Shown: one piece after another, positions 35,297-47,355 of the stretch
Numbering within the stretch: position 1 is the stretch's first letter
Layout: each line of letters begins with the position of its first letter
Origin: Paramecium tetraurelia
Taxonomy: Eukaryota; Ciliophora; Oligohymenophorea; Peniculida; Parameciidae
Assembly: GCF_000165425.1 (NCBI RefSeq)
Contig: NW_001799632.1
Location: forward strand, 124,001-188,000
Direction: 5' to 3'
Length of the DNA stretch: 64,000 bases
The notes under the pieces: model-generated
The model's input: only the letters and a program-made list of their open reading frames with translations
Told to the model about the DNA's origin: nothing
The model's database searches: none
Made by a program: the position numbers and the translations under genes

Positions 35297-35369
35297 CGCT
35301 AATGGAAGGGTTTGAACCTTCGACCTGTTGGTTAACAGCCAACCGCTCTGCCGACTGAGCTACATCAGC
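35297..35369 (-). tRNA. tRNA-Asn (anticodon GTT)
   Basis: A complete 73-nt cloverleaf without intron. Acceptor arms GCTGATG and CATTAGC pair with one G-U. The D arm is GCTC/GAGC. The anticodon arm is GTTGG-CTGTTAA-CCAAC, giving anticodon GTT and decoding AAC/AAT. The T arm is GAAGG-TTCAAAC-CCTTC. The discriminator base is G and CCA is not encoded. Internal A and B box sequences are intact. It is a normal nuclear tRNA, not a glutamine suppressor for TAA/TAG. Confidence 0.97.
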
Positions 35370-36014
35370 GTGTTCGATATAGATGTCTATAATTAATAAT
35401 TAAACAGCAGATCATTTGATCTTAGTTAATATAATTGCATTACATAATCAATTGAATTATTCTTATTTACTAAATAATAAAATTCTTTATTGTGAATTTC
35501 AAAACTAAAATTTCTGATTTTTATAAAATAAGAATGAAATTAAAGTGATTTCTAATTAAAAATAATTTTAGTAAATTAATTCATAACTTATCGAATTTCT
35601 TAATCCAAGTATTTAAAAATTATTTATTCATCTATGAAGAGATTATTGATAGATAAAATATTGATTCATTTAATAAGAGATTATTGATGGATGATATGAT
35701 ATCAACTAGATATTATACTCTCAAATAATAATATAATATAAATTAAATAACATAAATTAGCTCAACAAAAAGGTTGATTTTGAGTCTTGTATTTTTAGAG
35801 CAATAATTAGTTTAATTTAATAAATATCTATCGTCTGTAATAAAATAACAAAGTAAATTATTGATTGTTCAAGCAGCATAATTCTAATTTGAGAATTTTA
35901 TAAATCTTAACAAAATCCTTGATTGGACGCAGGTTACCAGTCAATTGTGATACATTTGTTGATAAATATTATTTTGATATCATTTGTTATTAATTACAAT
36001 TAATTTTTATAATA
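35370..36014. other. AT-rich spacer with a short direct repeat
   Basis: 645 bp between tRNA-Asn and the TTLL-like gene. No coding frame is supported. A 17-bp direct repeat with one mismatch (agagattattgatagat at 35638-35654, agagattattgatggat at 35676-35692) starts 38 bp apart. Nothing else notable; the TTLL-like promoter should lie at the right end. Confidence 0.5.
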
Positions 36015-38136
36015 ATGAACCTCAAAATGCCTTCGATACAAAATATTCATACTGACGCTAATTCCAATGTCTCTCAAATTCAAAATGACTCTATAAAACG
36101 ATAAGACTTCTCACCTACATAAATATCTCCTTCATATTTATTTTCTAATAACTCATTTTAACCTACTCTTAAAATAATAGCTACTCAAAAAGCTTCTATA
36201 TTTGGACAAAGAAAAGAAACATTTTTAAATTCTAGCTATCGTGAAATCTCACAATGCGATATATATGGAAATCTTTAGAAATATAAAATTTAAAAGTAAG
36301 AAGACAGCCTAGCTCGACTTCGTGGTAGAAAAAGATCAATAAAGTAGCATTCCCCTTACACTCTTAATTAATAATCTCCAACCTCGATTAAAAATATTGA
36401 GAGCCAAAAGAAAGCCCTTGAGAATGTAATAGATGATTTAAAGCTCAATAAGATCAAATTAAAAAAACTTGAAAAATCTCCTTAAGCCAAAAACTTTCCA
36501 GTGCACAACTTTTACTACCTTAAAAATATGAAATATATCTATCCTTTTTAAGTTGAAAAATCTGTTACAGACTTGATGAAGCCATTCCATTAATAAAGAG
36601 ATAATTTGCTTTCTCCAATTTAAACGGAGAGATCTTTAATTTATCCCTAAAGACCATAAATTTAAAGACCACAAGAGTTTTTGGATAAATTGAAAAATAG
36701 ATTATTGAAAAGAAAAAAAACAATGTACTTGCCTCAAGCATAGATCCAGGAAGACCCAATTCAGAGAAAGCTGAAACACTTTTAAAAAAGCATCTTTGAA
36801 AATCAATGTTTGCATACGATATACATTCGTCCATCAGCAATTAGAATATAAAAATATAGAATTTAGGATAGTAAAAATGAAAGCATTTTGAAAAGATGCT
36901 TGAGCTATAGATGGTGGTGGTAGGAAGCAGATGAGGCTGATGAGGAAGTGTAGTTATTATGGAGTTGTTAAGCTTCTAGTTCTTTTTTGAGTAAATAAAG
37001 AACTAGACATATAAGTGATAAAATCGAGTTTCAACCTTTTGAATAGATTTTAAAGATATGTGATAGTGTGGAAGATCAAATGAAATTCGCAATTGAACAA
37101 AAACTTTGTTTATTATCTCCTTATATAAAAATACATAATCATATAGATGTGATTGATCCATTTTGGACAAAGAAGAACTTGATTAGTAGGTTTTAAAAAT
37201 ATTGCACTTTAACAAATCAAAATGATAACGATTTCTTTCCTTTTTCAATAATTGTAAATAATTTAGGAGAAGAATCCTTCTATGATTTTATTAGAAACTA
37301 TAAAACTTCAACTGAGATTTGGATCGTTTTGAAATGCCAGAATGAGGGAGAGAGAATTTAGTTATGTGAAAATACTAAGAGTGTATATAACTTTATTCAC
37401 AAAGAGTACTCGATGCCAAGTAGAAAATAATAAAGTTTTATTGTCTAATAATACATAAGATCGTTTGTATATCAATAAATAAAATTAGATTTATGCTTCT
37501 ATTTACTGATAGCCCAAATAAATGGGATAGTGAGAGCATATTTATTTGAGTAATTTTATGGGGAATAATCCTAATTAAATTTCTCCCCATTAGAGAAGGA
37601 TATGTTGTTTAAATCAAATGAGTAATTCAATGATAACTATAATTCGGATAAGATTCAGATGAAAACCATTTTAGAATATTTTGATGATTGTAGAGTGGAT
37701 TATGATTATAAAATCCTTCCTGAAATAAAAATGATTATATGTGAATATATTAGATCAGTGTTTACTCAAATGCCAGTCAAAGATCACAATTTTGAAGTAT
37801 TCATTAAATAAGACTTAGTTACTTTAAGTTAAAATATTAATTGATAATCAATATAAACCATGGTTGATTGACATCAAACCTACAACAGAATTTGATTTAA
37901 GTACAGATTTCATGAAAGAATATGCTTAGTAACTGATTGATAATGCACTATAACTTTCTGTTGATGTTTTATTTCCGTCCCCATCCATTTGGCCCAAAGA
38001 CAAAAGAAGATTAATTGATATATATTCTGAACAAAATGATTTTGCTGTTGTTTTTGATTCAAGAATGGATGGCTAAGGTTTAAAATCATTGTTCGAAGAA
38101 AAATAACCTGAAAGTATTAAGGATGATGAATTTTGA
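36015..38136 (+). CDS. degenerate tubulin tyrosine ligase-like (TTLL) protein
   Basis: The C-terminal half has the TTLL ATP-grasp layout, which normally adds tyrosine, glutamate or glycine to tubulin. Visible blocks: EIWIVLKCQNEG (nucleotide-binding lysine region), SFIVQQYIRS, IKLDLCFYLLIAQINGIVRA and FELLQVKILIDNQYKPWLID. Key positions depart from active enzymes: the DLR motif reads DLC, and the Mg-binding E-V-N after PWLI reads D-I-K. The S-R-G loop is also absent. The first 300 residues are basic, disordered and unrecognised. A 22-nt intron near 37798-37819 (GTATTC...CTTAG) restores the frame before LLQVKILID. Spliced length is 700 codons. It may be an inactive structural relative; ligase activity should not be assumed. 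Confidence 0.78.
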
Positions 38137-38182
38137 GTCAAAATTTTCTTATATTGAGATATGCAAACTAAAAGTAATCTAA

Positions 38183-38728
38183 TCATTTTCCAAACATCAT
38201 TAATTATCTTACATTATTGTTGGTCAAACAAAACCTTACACTCTTTCCTGAATGCACACTTATACTTCTTTTTTGACTTGTCTATAATTCATTTTTTGAA
38301 CTTTGGTTTTTTAAAATTCCCTTCTTAAAAAAACTACTTCTACTTTCTCTTCTTGTAGTTTTTTGAGTGCCTTGTGTTTCTACTTAATTTAGTTTAGTTT
38401 GAGAACAATTTTTAACTTTGATTTTTTTTTCACCAACAGATCTTAATTAGGAGTCAATCTTGAAATCTAATGGAAAGTGATCTATAGTTCTTGATCTCAA
38501 GTTCCTCTATTCATCTAACACTAATGATTTTTTGTCAGTTACACTCATTCCCTATATTGTTTGAGTATGAATTGAACATATTTCTAGCTTTTAATTAAAT
38601 ACTTTATCTAAATAATTCTTCGTTTTTATTAAAATTTCATAATTTGTCATCATGGATTTATGAGGAGGTGTTTCTAACTAATTTAAATCTTATTCAAAAG
38701 TGTTTACTAACCTATGTGATTTTTTCAT
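38183..38728 (-). CDS. small basic protein with PP1-docking motifs
   Basis: A single-exon protein of 181 residues, basic and disordered. Residues 137-140 are GILK, a SILK-class motif, within KKGILKNQSS; residues 162-166 are KSVRF, which fits [RK]-x-V-x-F. SILK followed by RVxF is the known order in several protein phosphatase 1 regulators. No catalytic domain is present. It could direct PP1 in the cell, but short motifs occur by chance. It is convergent with the TTLL-like gene (46 bp between stops) and tandem with the next unknown gene. Confidence 0.6.
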
Positions 38729-38788
38729 AATTTTTTATATAAATTTTAACAAATAATAAATCAATATTATCATATCAAAAATAGTAAG

Positions 38789-39340
38789 TCATACGGCATC
38801 AGTTTCTACCTAAGTATATTATTCTTTCAGTCTATTTTGCAATCCTGCAAAGTTTTTAATGGGATTTCTCCTATTTAATATATTATATTACCCTTCTTTG
38901 TCTTTTATTGTTGAGTTTTCTTTCATCCCCTAAATTAAATCCTACTTGCACACTTCAATAAAATATTGCATAACACTTTCTCTAGTATTAATATCGTCAT
39001 CATTGTCGTATGTTTCTTAGAGTAATTGTTAATATTCTAGTTTTATGCCAAGCTGATTATCAGTAAAGATTGGAAATTTATATTTTACTTTTGGGTCCTA
39101 CTAAGACTCCAACTCTAAAAAATGGTATGGTCTCTTCTTCTATGACACTGTTGTTGCTTATTTTGATTATTAAAACGTATTCCAACTTTGTTTTTTAGGT
39201 TGAACATTTTCTTTGTTTATTGTCATATTAAAGAGTGGTAAATGAGAAACACTTGGAGGCTTAGGGAAAGGGTACATAAACAGCGAAGTTTTTCTTCTAT
39301 CAGCTGAAAGTGACTAAGATTTGGGTGGAGACACGCTCAT
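38789..39340 (-). CDS. unknown protein, 183 residues
   Basis: A single-exon frame of 184 codons. The N-terminus is serine/proline-rich (SVSPPKSQSLSADRRKTS), possibly a phosphorylated tail. The middle is charged and acidic around DNDDDINTRESV, and the C-terminus is helical. No domain recognised. Start is the first ATG after a long AT-rich spacer; 60 bp separate its stop from the start of the downstream gene. Confidence 0.6.
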
Positions 39341-39955
39341 TTATTAGCAAATTTGGCGCAAATATATTTTGAATTTAAAATATTTCAATTTAAAAATTTA
39401 GTTATCGAGTATGAAAGCAAACTTAATCTATATTTCCTAAATCTTAAGTTTAAGTTGGATTTCTACTAAATTCTATTTGCATTAAATATGATTTCTTTTT
39501 CTAATATTTTTTAATTAAAATATAATAATAATTAATAGATTATAGCATTATTTTATTATGAATCAGATCTTATATTTGTTGAAATAATGATAAATCAATT
39601 TCTAAATTTAGGATTATAATTTATAAATAGTTATTGTTCTATATATTACTCACTTTGGCTGGGGTCTGAGAATTTAAAAATATTCTATTAAGCCTACACT
39701 CTTGATTTTTGATTACATATTTGAAAAACGATTAAGCTCTGATTATAGATCAAAAAAAATATAAAATATAGTAATTAGATAGAGCATTTATCTTGATAGT
39801 TTTCAGTTAAGAAGTAAAAAAATGGTTAGAGTTAAAATATAATATCCTAACATTATTATCTTTAATGGTAACGAATGACTTTATGATCAAAATAATTTAG
39901 AATGATTTTTTTGAATCTATTAATTATTAATATTTTTATGTCATAAAGTTTTGAG
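39341..39955. other. AT-rich divergent spacer
   Basis: 615 bp between divergent starts. It carries the promoters of both neighbours. I found no coding frame, RNA gene or clear repeat. Confidence 0.5.
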
Positions 39956-42124
39956 ATGGATGAGAAGGCTAAGTTGTTGGTAAAATTACTTGATGGGGTC
40001 AAAATCGAACTATAAAAAATTAATCAAAACACTCGAGTTGGTAAAGCAAAAATATTGACCTACAATAAAGGATATATATAATATATGAATAAAGATGAAT
40101 TTATGGCTATATAAAAAGCACAGGCGACATCAAGATTAACTAAGGAAGAATATATTTATAATCAAGGCTATTTTGTATATAAAGCTGGGGTGAATATTAA
40201 TGCAATCAAAAATGGAGAAAATCAAATTGAGTTTGGGTGGAAAAATAATTAGGAGACTGTATACTATTTTATTTTCAGATTCAAACTAAAACAAAAAATA
40301 ATATATAATCCATCTCCAGAGGTATAAAACAAACAAAAAAAGAAAAGAGAAAAAAGTTCTATAAAAGATGTTACATGGTACTTTGAGGTGGAACTATAGA
40401 GTGAAATAGCAAAACTCTAGAAGAGATTTTAAGAAATTGAAGATTATAATGAGAGATTAAAAAAACTTAAGGTCTGTGATAGCTTTGCTTATCAGTTTGA
40501 TTAAATGGAGATCAAGATCTATGATTCAAAAACATTATCAGATAATTTAATAGCTTTCAAAATAGATATTGAGTTTTTGGGATATATTTCTAATAAATTA
40601 GAGAATAATACTAATAGGAATATAGTGACTGCAGAGATAGCAGCTCGTTCCTTATTTCTTTATATTAGTAATTTAAACGAATATAAGTCGAATAAAATGA
40701 GAATGATAGAAGAAATGCTATAAGCTCTTTATAAAGATAAATAGAGAAATTTTAATTAAGAAGTTATTTAATTTGCAAAAAGCAGGTTTGAATCTAATTT
40801 AGAAGCTTAAAATTTTGTGATATCTGATGTTTTATTTCTGAATGCTTTGATGTATAATTTTGAATTTACTATTAATCTTGATGTTAAGAACTTACTCGAT
40901 TATCAGAGTTTTTTTTCATCCCTATAATTCAATACTCTTGAAAATAAAGAAAATGATATAATCAAATTTTCTACTAATGAGGTGCCTAATGAGATGCAAT
41001 AAATGAATTATAAAAATTTCAAAATATTTTCACAAAAATAACAGAATTTTAGTGATATTTCCAAATATTGTATTGGGTTATTTGGAATGGAAAATTAATT
41101 TTTAGGGAAAATCTATTTAAAATTATATAAAAAGGGAAATGAGAAAAAAAATTTAGATTATGCAATATCCTTTTTAGAAAGAAACTTAAAGAATTCACAT
41201 TCCTTACTAAAAGATGCATACGCTTTATCTAAGAAACAGGAATCAATACAAAAAAGTATTCATTAATCCAGTTAACAAATGAATATCAAGAATTCTTAAC
41301 ACATAGTAAGTCCTCCATAACAAATAAATGACTAATAAAGTACTACAAAATCGGATGCATAAAATTCGTTTAAGGAAACCAAAAAAACAATTAAAATTAT
41401 TGAATGTAATCCTCAAAATGACAACTAACACGACCATACTATAAAAAGTAATAGTAATCAATAATAAATTTCAATTGAATAAATATAAATTATTAATGTA
41501 TCAAATCCTGCTGTAAAATAACTATAATAAGAAGGATAATATATTAAATTTGATGAATCTGATAAATCAAACTCAACGGCAGTTTCAGAATCTTATTAAA
41601 AAGCTGATAAATTGTCATACTAAATTGCTGAAGAAAATTATGAAAAGGGACAATATATATCTGCTTTATCCGCGATTGATGCTATTTCAAATAAAACAAA
41701 AATGGTTTTGAGATTAGGATTTTAAATCGAAAAAAAATTAAGTGATTCTTAGAATTAATACTATTCTGATAGGCTCTTAAAAAATTACCTCATCTATGGT
41801 TGTGGTGTTTAAGATTTTCAAGATATATAAGAAATATTGTAATTACAATTCAAATAATATATTTATGATGAAAAGATTTCTTTTCAAAGTGAAAGTTGGA
41901 AGTTTATAATAACCTAGTTAAAAAGTCGTAAGTTTTCAAAGGAAAAAGTTTAAATTGTGGATTCAATAGTAGCGGAGATAAGATATTACAAATATGATAA
42001 CATCAGAACTTATTTCAAAAGTTTAATTGAAAAATTAAAAGATTTTCCACAAGATTAAATGGTCAATTACTACGATTAATTTTAGCTCATTTCTAAAATT
42101 TACTAATCTTCCTAAACGCATTGA
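39956..42124 (+). CDS. unknown 722-residue protein, helical
   Basis: One uninterrupted ciliate-code frame of 723 codons with very many TAA/TAG glutamines. Residues 1-150 are mixed alpha/beta and may form a small domain (YIYNQGYFVYKAG, then a WYFEVEL segment). The centre is alpha-helical. About residues 440-530 are low-complexity and Q/N/S-rich. The C-terminal 180 residues have TPR-like spacing (YEKGQYISALSAIDAI). No family is assigned. The A/T-rich, lysine/asparagine-heavy composition is stronger than in conserved neighbours, suggesting a fast-evolving lineage-specific gene. Confidence 0.65.
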
Positions 42125-42279
42125 AATATGCAATATTAGAACATAATCAGTTATTTTATAAATATATAAAATTGATTAAATATATGTTATTTTTTCCATT
42201 AACAAGAAATTAACTATTTAATAGTTATTTATAAGAAATAATTAATATTTTTTGTTTTAGATCATTGTGACACAGGATA

Positions 42280-45200
42280 ATGTTGTACGACAAAATTAAA
42301 TAAAATAATAACAAATCTCTTTAGACCAACTTCTTTAAGTAATTGTTGTATGTATAATAGTATTTTGTATTTAATTCTGTAAGACTTTTAAACTTCAAAA
42401 TTTTTTGTGATAATTTCGTCATTTTTTGTATTTTGTTAATATTGTTATTTAAATTTTGGTTTAAAGATCAAATACATTTGGAATGATTCGACAGTTGATG
42501 TATTTAACTTGATGCTTAAGTATTTACTAGTAATTTTATTTTTAGATACTTTACCATAACAATTAATGTAAAAAATATTGGATTTAACAAGTATCTACTA
42601 GTTTTTTATTTATCTCTTGGGGTTGTAATTTTTTCTATAATTTTGATCATAGTACTAATATATTATATTAGAAATTCGAGCTTTTAGAAATTACCATTAT
42701 CGATTCTCTAATATTTACTTTATATAATATTAACTTTCGGATATTGGCCTATAATTAGAATGCAATTTGGATTATTGGCCTGCCAATATGATAAGTCAGG
42801 CAAATTTGTTATGATGTTTGAAACTAAATAGGAGTGCTGGACATCTAACTATACAATACATGCCATTATTGGAATTATTGGTTTAATAATAACAATTCTT
42901 TTTACGCTTTTGATCTCCTACTTTCTATTTTAATAGAAGTTTTCAAAAAAGAATGCAATTGCAATGAAAAATAGTCATGCATAAGTTACTTTATTAGTCT
43001 ATATAATTGTTTAAATAATGGTGTATTAAATGATTCCTACTCCATAATATACAGTGTTAATAATAATAGTGTATTTCATACTGAGTATAATTTATTTTGA
43101 AAAAGTACATATACAAAAACCATTTCACCATTAAATTATCTAAAAAATGATGTCTATTTTTTCAGCCATAAATTTCTGGATAATTTTAATGATGCTATAC
43201 TCATTCGTTTTGGAGGAGAAATTATTAAAAAATGGTCTAAAAATTCTAATATTAGGCATTCCATTAATTTGTGGAATAATAATATCATCTTAATCGAATC
43301 AAATTGATTTGTTTAGAATTAATTTTTATAAAGCAAAAAATGGAACTGAAATTTCATAATTATGCATTTATTTACTGGAACTTATGAAGAATTGGGACAA
43401 TAATCAAATTTCCGAATTAGTATTGCAAAGTTATTTAGAGATCCATAGATTATCTTGTTAAAGAGCAGACTGTTACTCAAAAGTATCGTCAACGATAAAA
43501 TTAAAGGCAAATACAAATTTTTAAGAGTATGTTGTAATCCATTTGATAAACTAAATTTTTGAAGATGGAATAAGACACTTCCCTGACGATATTGATTTGA
43601 GATTAAACTTTGTTTTCTTTTTAATTGATTCTAGAAAGTAATATTCCCAAGCCCTATAAGAGATATCGATTTCAGAATAATTTGTTACATCGTATGCACA
43701 ATAGTTTTAATTGTTCTTTTACAAAAGGTAAATTTAAGAAATTCTAACTGATTCATAATCCACATTACAATTTGATCATTTTGCAGAAGCCAACTTTCAC
43801 AAGATGGAGACAGAATTTTATCAAAAAATGGAGAAAATTACCATTACGTTTATTGAATTTTGGAATTAATTACTTGATGAAATACCAGATATTTATAAAT
43901 TAACCTAACTTGGATATTTGTTGTTAAATAAAAGATAAGAAATAGAATAAGATTATAGCAGAGTTAGTTAATAGAATAGAAGAGCAAAAAAGTTAAAGCA
44001 AATTTATTAAAAATTTACAGAACTAATTCTAAGTGACTTTAGTTCTAAGACATTATAATTTGAATTAAGTAACCAAGAAGTTCAATGTTTGTAAATTGAA
44101 GAAATAGAAGAAATTAGTAAATAGCCTGATCCAATCATTGTGATTTAATCCCATCTTGGTTAAGAGTCAAAGATTATGAGTATAAATAAGTCCTTCTGCA
44201 GTTTGCTAGGATATTCAAAAGCAGATTTGATAAATAGAACTCTTAATGAAATAATGCCTGATATGTAAAAAATTCATTTAATTTGATTAGCTACGCATTC
44301 AAACATAATTAATGTATCGAAAATTATTTGATCCATAAAATATCAGATTAAAATTAGCAATTAATCAAATCTTGTCAGGTTTACATCAAGAAGAAAAACA
44401 AATACATTCTTCCAGTACATCTAAAGGTAAAGTTATTGGAGGTGCATCATAATGAATTAATTTTATTAGGCATTTTAGATTACAGTTTTCAATAGAACAA
44501 TCAATGCTATATAATTTCATCTCCAGAAGGAAATATAACTGATTTGTCCTCTAACTGCATATCATTTTTAGGAATTGATCTATAATCAATAACACTTAAT
44601 TAAATATTGATTTCAGATTTATTCCCAGGAATTCTCAAAAATAATAATTAAGTTTTTCATAAGTCCGGGTGTTGTGTAACCTATAATGATCATTTATAAA
44701 TGCTCAAGAATAGTAAAAGATTAAAATAATCTATTCATTCAACATCTTCTTACATTCCAAAAACAAATTTCAACTGTATCATTAATTATATTGAATATAA
44801 ATGTTTACGAGAAGAATAAGATCTTAAACATGGCTTAGTGATAAGATTGGAACAAATAAAGACATAATTGCAATGCAAATAGGAATGCTTGATTCAATAA
44901 GATACCATAAGAAGTCCAGGTCCAAAAATAATAGGATTTTTTAGGTTTGCTCAAAGATCCTTGACTTATAGAAGTAATATATATTCAATATTTCAAGTGG
45001 AAAACATAAGATTCAATGAATTAGATAGTTTGAATAATGAAACTCTGATAATGGAAAATTCTTTAAATTTGTCTAAGTTAATGGGATGTATGAGAATGTC
45101 AAGACATTTTAAGACATTGATGAAACCTAACTATGGTGAAGGAATTCGGATAAAGAGATTAATAGAAAATCAAATTTGTGATATTGAAGATAGTTTGGTA

Positions 45201-47194
45201 TTGGATGGAAAGCTGAAGAAGGAAGCAGAAGATCAAAATGACGAGGAAGAAATTGAAGATAATCAAGAGAGTGATATATTTAGTTAGAGGGATACTCTTT
45301 AATCTTAGTTCTTTTAAAAGAGTTTAATTAAAAAGGAATTACAAGAGAAACCAATGTCATTTAAAATTAAAATGTCAAGTCGGGTAATTCACTCACTTTT
45401 ATTTGTATTATTGTTATTGCAAATCTTATCCTATACTTTTAATGTTCAAAACGAATAAGAATTATTAAGCAATCTACCCCTAATCAATCAAGTTAATTAA
45501 AGAATGTCAAATATATTCATGATTTAATCAATTCTATAAGACATTCGCTCCATAAATTTACACTATGTGGTTAATACATAAAATACATCTTAGGTATTGA
45601 AACAAAATTTTGAAATGCTAGAACTTGAAATACAATCACTAAAATCAGTGTAAAATGATTTATCTTCAATTAAAGTGGATATTGCAGATTAGTATAAATA
45701 ACTAAATTCTAAATACTATGAAAAGATAATAGTGATGGTTGACATTTATGGAAATGTATCATATTTCACCTTTAATGAAGCAATAGAGTAGTTGATATCT
45801 AAAACAAAAGCATTATTAAATAGTGATATATCGTAATTTGATTATTCGAAGCCAGATTTCTTTTATTTTATTTATAATTCTTTAAATTATATAATATGGA
45901 ATGGGAGAATAGCCGAAACCTATTATTGGTCATATTTACAAACCTTGGTTGATACCATAATTAATAGTGAAATATTGTATTTTCTATTACATACTTGCAT
46001 GTTGTTTTCATTAACTATTTTGATACTTTTATTTTTGAATTAGATTTAAAAGGAAACTAATTAGATTGTTTAATCTTTGTTATTTTTAAAAGAGTCAAGC
46101 ATCAAGGAATAGGTTGGAAATTGTGAAAATTTTTTAGTTATTTTGCAATCTGAAGATTTAGAGGATGTAATTAATTAAATTATACTTCATAGAAAGATAA
46201 TTTATAAATAGAGAATGAGGAGAATAAGAAAGAGAAAAAAAATGTCCAAAACAAAAAAATAAAAAAGTTTAAATATTCAGGATCTCAATTATCAAAGTAA
46301 TTTGTGAAAACTGTGTTGATTTTTATCCTCTTCTAATTATTTTATATTTACACATTCACAGACAGCAAAATCGTCTCAGATGAATATAATTAGTTGATGC
46401 CTATAATTAATTAGACTTCTATAGTTGAAAGTTATTATAGGTTGGGGGATAACTTTATTAGAGAATTGTTTTTCAATCCTAACATCAGTATCTTAAACAC
46501 TCCTGATAACAAGGCAGCTGTATTTGGATATCTTGAACTCTTGTATAATTTAAATGCTGATTTAGTGGAAATCAATAACAAATATCAAAATCTGTTGGAA
46601 TTAGAGTATTAAATTGCTTTTAATGAGATTTATTTCATGAATCCTTGCTTAAAACTATATAAGAGTCAATCATTAGTGGAATGCGAGAATTTTGAAGAAG
46701 GGATCTTAATAGAGGGACTATCAATTGGAATTATAAAATATATTGAAGATTTAAGAACTTTCTTCTAAAGTTATCAATAATTTGATGAACTTTAAAATTA
46801 TAATTTGGAATACAATTTTAGTGATGTCAAATTGATAAATTATGCATTAAATCTACTGAATACAAAACGAGGTTTAGATATTCGAACGATGTAATAAAGA
46901 TACTTGAGAGCAGCCTAGAGGTATTTAAATTAAGCTTTGTCCTCCAACATTACTTCGACGTTTTAGGGACTGGAAATAAGGAAAACAATCCTTTTCACAT
47001 GCTTTTGCTTCATGATATTGATAGTTATCACTATGATTTGGATACCTACTTGCCGTTATTAGATATAGAACTTAATTCAGATAAGAGGTGTGCTGGCATT
47101 TCTGACTCCAAGAATGCTGAATATGTATATTTATAACAATACAAATAGGTCGAAGCAAATCGTGTTAGATCTGAAACAGCAAGGGATGATTTGA
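42280..47194 (+). CDS. tmcB-like PAS/multi-transmembrane protein, copy 1
   Basis: A 1,604-residue membrane protein of a large ciliate family named after tiny macrocysts protein B. The N-terminal third has about eight hydrophobic helices (for example YLLVFYLSLGVVIFSIILII). A cytosolic helical section leads to a PAS-like segment: SKIMSINKSFCSLLGYSKA, DLINRTLNEIMPDIY. An acidic linker and further membrane helices (HSLLFVLLLLQILSYTF; TILFTCFCFMILIVI) follow. Introns of 22, 26, 26 and 26 nt (near 42330, 42512, 44268 and 46169) keep one frame. The third splits the PAS segment and has the same place in copy 2. Role unknown; sensing or signalling is only suggested by the PAS fold. Confidence 0.8.
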
Positions 47195-47355
47195 TTTTTG
47201 AGATATTATAAATGTATAATAAATGAAATTAATTATGGATATGGTGTTTGCGTTTATGACTTTATTAAACAATTCTGAAAATAGATTAACTTTTAGGATT
47301 ATATTTGAAATTCTGAAAAAGTGGTGTATAAATAAATTTTGATTTTAATTAAATA

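Noticed and set aside
35297-35369. Whether the tRNA could be a UAA/UAG-reading glutamine tRNA
   Set aside because: The anticodon loop CTGTTAA gives anticodon GTT, which is asparagine.
35638-35692. Two 17-bp direct repeats as the start of a CRISPR or satellite array
   Set aside because: Only two copies with a mismatch in AT-rich DNA, and the organism is a eukaryote.
44260-44295. Apparent frameshifts in both PAS genes at the same place
   Set aside because: Each is a 26-nt GTAAAA...TTAG intron at a homologous position; spliced lengths are then divisible by three.
46165-46310. Apparent poly-A frameshift in PAS gene copy 1
   Set aside because: A 26-nt intron upstream (GTAATT...CATAG) explains it.
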